From assembly GCA_017649745.1 (NCBI GenBank), contig JAGCGE010000350.1, positions 1 through 10,803 of the forward strand: a DNA stretch of 10,803 bases. Direction: 5' to 3'. Each line of letters opens with the position of its first letter. Positions within the stretch are counted from its first letter, which is position 1. The DNA is from Clostridiales bacterium. GTDB taxonomy: Bacteria; Bacillota_A; Clostridia; Saccharofermentanales; Saccharofermentanaceae. The position numbers and the translations under genes are program-made. The notes beneath the pieces are model-generated. The model made no database searches. It was given only the letters and a program-made list of their open reading frames with translations, and had not been told where the DNA came from. This document shows positions 7,265-10,803 of the stretch, piece after piece.

Positions 7265-7603
7265 AACATTGATGCGAGAATCCCTGTTGGTTCTATCGTT
7301 AAGGGTAAGGTCGTAAGACTTACTGACTTTGGTGCATTCGTAGAGCTCGAGCCTGATCTCGACGCACTCTGCCACGTATCAGAGATCTCTTCTGTAAGAC
7401 TTCAGAAGGCTGCTGATGTACTTTCTGTAGGTATGGAAGTTGAAGCTAAGGTTATCGACGTTAAGAAGGATCAGAGAAGAATCTCCATCAGTATCAAGGA
7501 AGTTGCTCCTATCGATCCTGTTAATGCAGATGACGATGAGGATATCTATTCCGTAGGTGAGGAAGAGGCTCCAGCTGAAGAGACACCTGCTGCTGAAGAG
7601 TAA
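7265..7603 (+). pseudogene. rpsA: distal S1 segment: fourth S1 domain and acidic tail, same frame after the TAG
   Basis: After the TAG, 112 sense codons continue in the same frame to a TAA at 7601-7603. They encode a complete, typical S1 domain with PVGSIVKGKVVRLTDFGAFV, then LCHVSEIS, VLSVGMEVEAKVIDV and RRISISIKE. An acidic Asp/Glu/Ala-rich tail follows, as is common at the C-terminus of Gram-positive S1 proteins. Codon use matches the upstream S1 part; all seven lysines are AAG. There is no ribosome binding site with a nearby ATG after the TAG, and the first in-frame ATG is deep in the domain. The segment can therefore hardly be made alone: it is either the read-through part of one 679-residue protein or the remnant of a very recently broken one. 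Confidence 0.85.
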
Positions 7604-7629
7604 TATCTCAATTTGATTTTGGTAATCAG

Positions 7630-7665
7630 AGAGCTGTTTCGTTTTAACGAAGCAGCTCTTTTTTT
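7630..7665 (+). terminator. intrinsic terminator closing the ileS-to-S1 gene train
   Basis: A 13-bp stem pairs 7630-7642 (AGAGCTGTTTCGT) with 7647-7659 (ACGAAGCAGCTCT), with one T-G wobble and a 4-nt loop. A run of seven T follows at 7659-7665. It begins 26 nt after the distal TAA at 7603 rather than just after the TAG, which fits the distal S1 segment being part of the gene. Confidence 0.92.
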
Positions 7666-7686
7666 GCCCTCATTTATAGGCGTGAA

Positions 7687-7704
7687 ATGTCATGAATCTG
7701 ACAT
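7687..7704. repeat. perfect inverted repeat, possible operator
   Basis: ATGTCA (7687-7692) and TGACAT (7699-7704) are exact reverse complements separated by 6 nt. TGACAT occurs again at 7733-7738, inside the TTGACA hexamer. The position, upstream of the NlpC/P60 gene and after the terminator, suits a dimeric repressor or activator site. No regulator is identified. Confidence 0.35.
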
Positions 7705-7731
7705 CAAATAGGTCTGAGCAACCTAAAAACT

Positions 7732-7805
7732 TTGACATTCAAACATTACAAAAATGATACAAACACCGATTTTCACGCATTTTCAGGCTTTTTCAATGAT
7801 ATAAT
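7732..7805 (+). promoter_or_regulatory. promoter region of the NlpC/P60 gene
   Basis: The best -10 is TATAAT at 7800-7805 with TG one base upstream (TGaTATAAT, extended form) and no good -35. Start of transcription would fall at about 7812, the A of the ATG. A second possibility is the perfect TTGACA at 7732-7737, but its best -10, TACAAA at 7758-7763 (also with an upstream TG), is 20 nt away, which is long. The WalR-like box lies between these elements. Confidence 0.55.
7745..7761 (-). promoter_or_regulatory. WalR-like box upstream of the NlpC/P60 gene
   Basis: On the minus strand the bases read TGTATC-ATTTT-TGTAAT. This fits the B. subtilis WalR (YycF) consensus TGTWAH-N5-TGTWAH at 11 of 12 positions, with exact 5-nt spacing. 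WalRK controls cell-wall hydrolases, including NlpC/P60 endopeptidases. The match is in an AT-rich region, so chance is possible. Confidence 0.4.
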
Positions 7806-7811
7806 CTAGTC

Positions 7812-9113
7812 ATGTTCAAAAAAACAGAAAAAAACATTATATTTGACGTATCGGACAAAACGCTCAACAATACCGTCCGATTCACCGGTTTTATGGTCGC
7901 CGGTTTGATGACCATTGGTTTATTCGGAGTATCTTCTGCAGGTGCTCAGAACGATGTTGTGTTCCAATTAAGCGAAAGTCCTTTGACTTCTAAGGAAACA
8001 GTTAATACTGTAAGAAGTAGCGGTATCTCTCGCAGTTCTTATCCGACACCGGATAAGTTCCAGAAGAATCTTGAGAAGAACACATTTACTATTACAGCTC
8101 AGACTGATGAGAATGGTGTTCCGTTGGAAATGCTCGATGAGAGTAACTTTACTCCAGACGGATCACATAACTGGATCTCCTGTACTAAGGCTAATGTCAG
8201 GACAGAACCGAGTGTTTCTTCTGATAAGGTTTCAGATGCAGACTATTCTTCAAGGGTTGTTCGTTTGTCTTATGGTTCTTCATGGTCGAAGATCAGACTT
8301 GAGGACGGTACTGAAGGTTATGTATTAAGTGATCTTCTTTCAGATGATGAGATCATTCTTCCTACACCTACGCCGACTCCTACACCTGTTCCGACAGCAG
8401 TACCTACAGCTACACCTGTTCCTAAGGCTCAGACTACTGAGACTACAGCGGCAACAACTGCTACTACAACAGCAGAGACTACTGCAGCTGCACCTGCTCC
8501 TGCTGAACAGGTAACAGAGACAGAACTTAACATTACTGTTTATGCTTCATGTTCTGTTAATCTCAGAAGTGGCGCTAGCACAGATGCTTCACTCATTCGT
8601 GTTCTTAATGCAGGTGATGAGATAACTGTTGTTGCTGAGACTTCTAACGGATGGTATAAGACAGCTCTTGGTAATTACGTTAAGGCATCACTTACTACTA
8701 CTGAGAAGCCTGCGATCCCTGAGCCTTCATCTGATTCAGGAGATTCATCAGCTCCTAATGATCTCGCTTCCTACTGCTTGCAGTACATTGGTTGTAGTTA
8801 TGTATATGCCGGTGCTTCTCCGTCAGGATTCGACTGTTCCGGATTTGTATCATACGTTTACGCTAACTGGTATGGAATTTCTCTTCCGCACAGTGCTGAC
8901 TCTATTTATCAGATGGGTTATGGCGTATCAAGCGATGAGATGCAGCCAGGTGACGTAGTATGTAACGACCATAACGGTGACGGTTATATTGATCACGTCA
9001 GTATATACATCGGCGGTGGTGAAGTAGTTCATGCTTCTACATCTACTACAGGTGTTATCAGAAGTAACTTCTCAGATCTTAAAGATGTAGTTTCTATTAG
9101 AAGACTTACATAA
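7812..9113 (+). CDS. secreted NlpC/P60 peptidoglycan endopeptidase with two SH3 domains
   Basis: A 433-residue exported cell-wall hydrolase that likely cuts peptide stems of peptidoglycan. A long N-terminus (1-23) precedes a hydrophobic segment (26-42) and an AGA-Q signal-peptidase site near 45/46. Bacterial SH3-type domains lie at about 120-178 (ANVRTEPS...GTEGYVLSDLL) and 240-293 (SVNLRSGAS...). A low-complexity Thr/Pro/Ala linker separates them. The NlpC/P60 domain (about 316-433) shows catalytic Cys342 in FDCSGF, His395 in DHVSIYIGG and a third polar residue, His407, in VVHAS. Just before His395 is an EF-hand-like loop, DHNGDGYID (386-394). The ATG at 7812 has no Shine-Dalgarno site, but no later in-frame start keeps the whole signal peptide. 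The gene stands alone between two terminators. Confidence 0.93.
   Translation: MFKKTEKNIIFDVSDKTLNNTVRFTGFMVAGLMTIGLFGVSSAGAQNDVVFQLSESPLTSKETVNTVRSSGISRSSYPTPDKFQKNLEKNTFTITAQTDENGVPLEMLDESNFTPDGSHNWISCTKANVRTEPSVSSDKVSDADYSSRVVRLSYGSSWSKIRLEDGTEGYVLSDLLSDDEIILPTPTPTPTPVPTAVPTATPVPKAQTTETTAATTATTTAETTAAAPAPAEQVTETELNITVYASCSVNLRSGASTDASLIRVLNAGDEITVVAETSNGWYKTALGNYVKASLTTTEKPAIPEPSSDSGDSSAPNDLASYCLQYIGCSYVYAGASPSGFDCSGFVSYVYANWYGISLPHSADSIYQMGYGVSSDEMQPGDVVCNDHNGDGYIDHVSIYIGGGEVVHASTSTTGVIRSNFSDLKDVVSIRRLT
8361..8507 (+). repeat. low-complexity Thr/Pro/Ala linker coding repeat
   Basis: Near-repeated CCT ACA/ACG triplet pairs (PTPTPTPTPVPT) are followed by ACT/ACA/GCA-rich codons (Thr-Ala runs, residues 184-232). 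The stretch links the two SH3 domains and is probably a flexible, wall-spanning spacer. Such DNA is prone to length change by slippage. Confidence 0.85.
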
Positions 9114-9141
9114 AGTTCATATTTTGAAAAACAATTAAAAA

Positions 9142-9178
9142 TGAGATTGTCGCCATAGGAGCGGCAATCTCAATTTTT
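9142..9178. terminator. bidirectional terminator between convergent genes
   Basis: A 12-bp stem pairs 9142-9153 (TGAGATTGTCGC) with 9161-9172 (GCGGCAATCTCA), with one T-G wobble and a 7-nt loop. TTTTT follows at 9174-9178 for the plus strand, and AAAAA precedes at 9137-9141, giving a U run on the minus strand. The plus-side T run overlaps the last bases of the M20 gene (stop codon at 9177-9179). Confidence 0.88.
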
Positions 9179-10460
9179 ATAGTGATGAATTAAGTTCCAG
9201 AATTGCTTCGTATATCACATCGATCAGAACTTCGAAATCGTTAATGCTCATGTGCTCGTTTGCCTGATGGCATTGATCCTCGCTCCATGGAGTCTGTGGT
9301 CCGAAAGCAACAACATTCGGTACGTGACGGGCATAGGTTCCTCCGCCGATAGCTATTGCCTCATCGAAAGAAGCATGTTCCTTTTTATATCCGTCGAACC
9401 TGTCTTTGTTCCTGTTCCATGCCTTCATAACAGAGGATATCTGCTTTGACTCCTTATCGAAAACAATAGGCTTCATGTGATGCTTATCGTATTCACCCTT
9501 AAGACCGAACTTGAAAGCTGCTTGATCAAGAGCTGACTTAAGATCTTCGTAAGGGTAGGTAGCAGGATATCTGATATCGATCGTGATAGATTGATGATCA
9601 TTATCGATATCGATGATACCAAGGTTAGCTGTAAGAGGACCAGATATGTCCTTAAAATCGCAGCCTGTTAGTTCTTCGATATGATCATTAAGGAAATAGT
9701 ACTTTATGAAATCGAAAGATTCACACTTAAAGAAGTGTTCTTCAACAAATTTCGTTATAGCATTTATGCCAAGCTCAGGCCTTGAAGCATGAGCAGGCTT
9801 ACCGGTTTCAGTGATCTCAAAACCGTTCATGTCAGCCTTACATACAGCAGGTACCATATTAGCAGCGCTGCCGCCGTGAACTTTAAGTCCATTTATTCCC
9901 TGAGCTGTAAATGTAGCCTGGAGAATACCTTTCTCAGCAAAGATAGCAGGGAACTCGGCATCAGGTGTAATACCGTATGTAGGAATGATAGTATCAGGAT
10001 TATTTACATATTCTTCCATGCATCCGCATGTTCTTTCTTCGTCAGTACCAAGGATAAGACGGAGACGGGCATTAAGCTTAACAGCATCGTTCTTGATCTT
10101 TTCGAGTACAAAAAGGGAAGCACAAGCTGGGCCCTTATCATCGACGATACCTCTTCCGTAGAATGCATCATCCTTGATCGTCAGAGTGAAAGGATCTGTT
10201 TCCCAACCGTCGCCTGCAGGAACTACGTCCAGATGGCAGAGGATAGCGATAAGCTTATCTCCGCTGCCATAGTCACAGAAACCGACTTTATCGTTAAATA
10301 CACCTGTCTCAAAGCCCATTTCACGAGCCTTGTTGAGGAATACCTCAAGAACTCTTCTTGATTCTGCACCGTAGGGAGCACCAGGAATCGGATCAGCTCC
10401 TACGCTTTTTACTGAAATGATATCTGATATGAATTTGACTGGAGATCCATTAAGCTTCAT
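9177..10460 (-). CDS. M20 family metallopeptidase, PepV-like dipeptidase
   Basis: A 427-residue cytoplasmic zinc dipeptidase of the M20A/PepV type, which cleaves dipeptides from peptide uptake or turnover. The metal site is visible: His76 in CHLDVVPAG, bridging Asp107 in GRGIVDDKGP, catalytic/metal Glu141-Glu142 in GTDEERT, Asp167 in TPDAEFP and His398 in the C-terminal CHQANEHM. The lid (dimerisation-like) domain lies between about 180 and 330. The length is somewhat below the roughly 465-470 of PepV. The start at 10460 is chosen because GAGG lies 6 nt upstream; an upstream in-frame ATG at 10517 would add 19 residues, lacks this support, and would overlap the promoter. There is no signal peptide. 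Exact substrate range is not readable. Confidence 0.93.
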   Translation of the reverse strand: MKLNGSPVKFISDIISVKSVGADPIPGAPYGAESRRVLEVFLNKAREMGFETGVFNDKVGFCDYGSGDKLIAILCHLDVVPAGDGWETDPFTLTIKDDAFYGRGIVDDKGPACASLFVLEKIKNDAVKLNARLRLILGTDEERTCGCMEEYVNNPDTIIPTYGITPDAEFPAIFAEKGILQATFTAQGINGLKVHGGSAANMVPAVCKADMNGFEITETGKPAHASRPELGINAITKFVEEHFFKCESFDFIKYYFLNDHIEELTGCDFKDISGPLTANLGIIDIDNDHQSITIDIRYPATYPYEDLKSALDQAAFKFGLKGEYDKHHMKPIVFDKESKQISSVMKAWNRNKDRFDGYKKEHASFDEAIAIGGGTYARHVPNVVAFGPQTPWSEDQCHQANEHMSINDFEVLIDVIYEAILELNSSL

Positions 10461-10488
10461 AATATGCCTCGTTGATGATTTTTCTAAA

Positions 10489-10517
10489 ATTATAATCATA
10501 TGTTTTGAAAACAACAA
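10489..10517 (-). promoter_or_regulatory. promoter of the M20 dipeptidase gene
   Basis: On the minus strand a perfect TATAAT (10489-10494 on plus coordinates) lies 17 nt downstream of a weak -35, TTGTTG (10512-10517). Transcription would start near 10482, giving a leader of about 22 nt containing the GAGG ribosome site. Confidence 0.6.
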
Positions 10518-10536
10518 CTTATATATAAAAAAGTGC

Positions 10537-10565
10537 TTGCAACTTTACCCCCTTACTGATATGAT
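10537..10565 (+). promoter_or_regulatory. promoter of rpsB
   Basis: TTGCAA (10537-10542), a 17-nt spacer and TATGAT (10560-10565), with TG one base before the -10 (TGaTATGAT). The predicted start is about 10570-10573, in the GGG at 10570-10572. It is back to back with the dipeptidase promoter. Confidence 0.68.
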
Positions 10566-10567
10566 TA

Positions 10568-10803
<236 letters not shown>

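Noticed and set aside
7265..7603. The distal S1 segment as an independent small gene
   Set aside because: There is no ribosome site with an ATG, GTG or TTG near its beginning; the first in-frame ATG lies late in the S1 domain.
8361..8507. Repeats that could suggest a CRISPR or tandem DNA array
   Set aside because: They are in-frame Thr/Pro/Ala codons in a linker, with no unique spacers and no constant repeat length.
8967..8993. Dockerin domain in the NlpC/P60 protein
   Set aside because: Only one DxNxDGxID loop is present and it lies inside the catalytic domain; dockerins have two such loops in a separate domain.
9541..9620. Frequent GATATC/ATCGAT palindromes here and across the window
   Set aside because: They arise from the preferred GAT and ATC codons for Asp and Ile and occur in every gene, so no special site is implied.
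9789..10361. A 190-codon plus-strand open frame opposite the M20 dipeptidase
   Set aside because: It is antisense to a gene with all metal ligands intact, and shows no family features.
10461..10517. Upstream ATG extending the M20 dipeptidase by 19 residues
   Set aside because: The added part overlaps the TATAAT promoter element and lacks a ribosome site, whereas the ATG at 10460 has GAGG 6 nt upstream.

Overview
The window is a stretch of chromosomal, mostly housekeeping DNA from a low-to-mid GC Gram-positive bacterium, most likely a member of the Clostridia. The signs are strong AGGAGG-type Shine-Dalgarno sites, an scpA-scpB pair next to a site-2 protease gene, a HutP-family protein beside cmk, an IspH-ribosomal protein S1 fusion, a type-2-like isoleucyl-tRNA synthetase, and marked use of ATC, AAG, CTT and GTT codons. 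The genus cannot be named from the sequence alone. There is no transposon, phage, CRISPR array, tRNA or rRNA.

Region 1 (1-7665) is one dense plus-strand gene train: the 3' part of ileS, a site-2-type membrane metalloprotease, scpA, scpB, an RpiR/MurR-type regulator, a small HutP-family protein, cmk, and a gene fusing ispH to ribosomal S1 domains. Genes overlap by 1-8 nt or sit 5-24 nt apart, and a strong intrinsic terminator closes the train at 7630-7665. The train therefore joins translation (ileS, S1), chromosome organisation (ScpAB), nucleotide supply (cmk) and isoprenoid synthesis (ispH), with two regulator-like proteins in the middle.

The oddest point is in the fusion gene. The reading frame meets a single TAG at 7262-7264, yet continues in the same frame for 112 more codons. 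Those codons encode a well-preserved fourth S1 domain and an acidic tail before a TAA at 7601. The same gene also has an extended -10-like promoter inside ispH, and an in-frame ATG with a GGAGG site exactly at the IspH/S1 boundary. Lysine codon choice changes there too. Together these suggest that S1 can be made separately from IspH.

Region 2 (7666-9176) holds a 146-nt upstream region after the terminator, with an inverted repeat, a WalR-like box and an extended -10, followed by a secreted NlpC/P60 cell-wall endopeptidase with two SH3-type domains and a Thr/Pro linker. A terminator that can work in both directions separates it from the convergent next gene.

Region 3 (9177-10803) holds a minus-strand M20 (PepV-like) dipeptidase and, divergent from it, the start of rpsB. 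The shared 193-nt intergenic region carries a promoter for each gene. It also contains a long hairpin with a possible pseudoknot in the predicted rpsB leader.

The most useful leads are the in-frame TAG in S1, the internal S1 start and promoter, the rpsB leader structure, the HutP-like protein that seems to lack the known metal-binding histidines, and the WalR-like site ahead of the cell-wall hydrolase.
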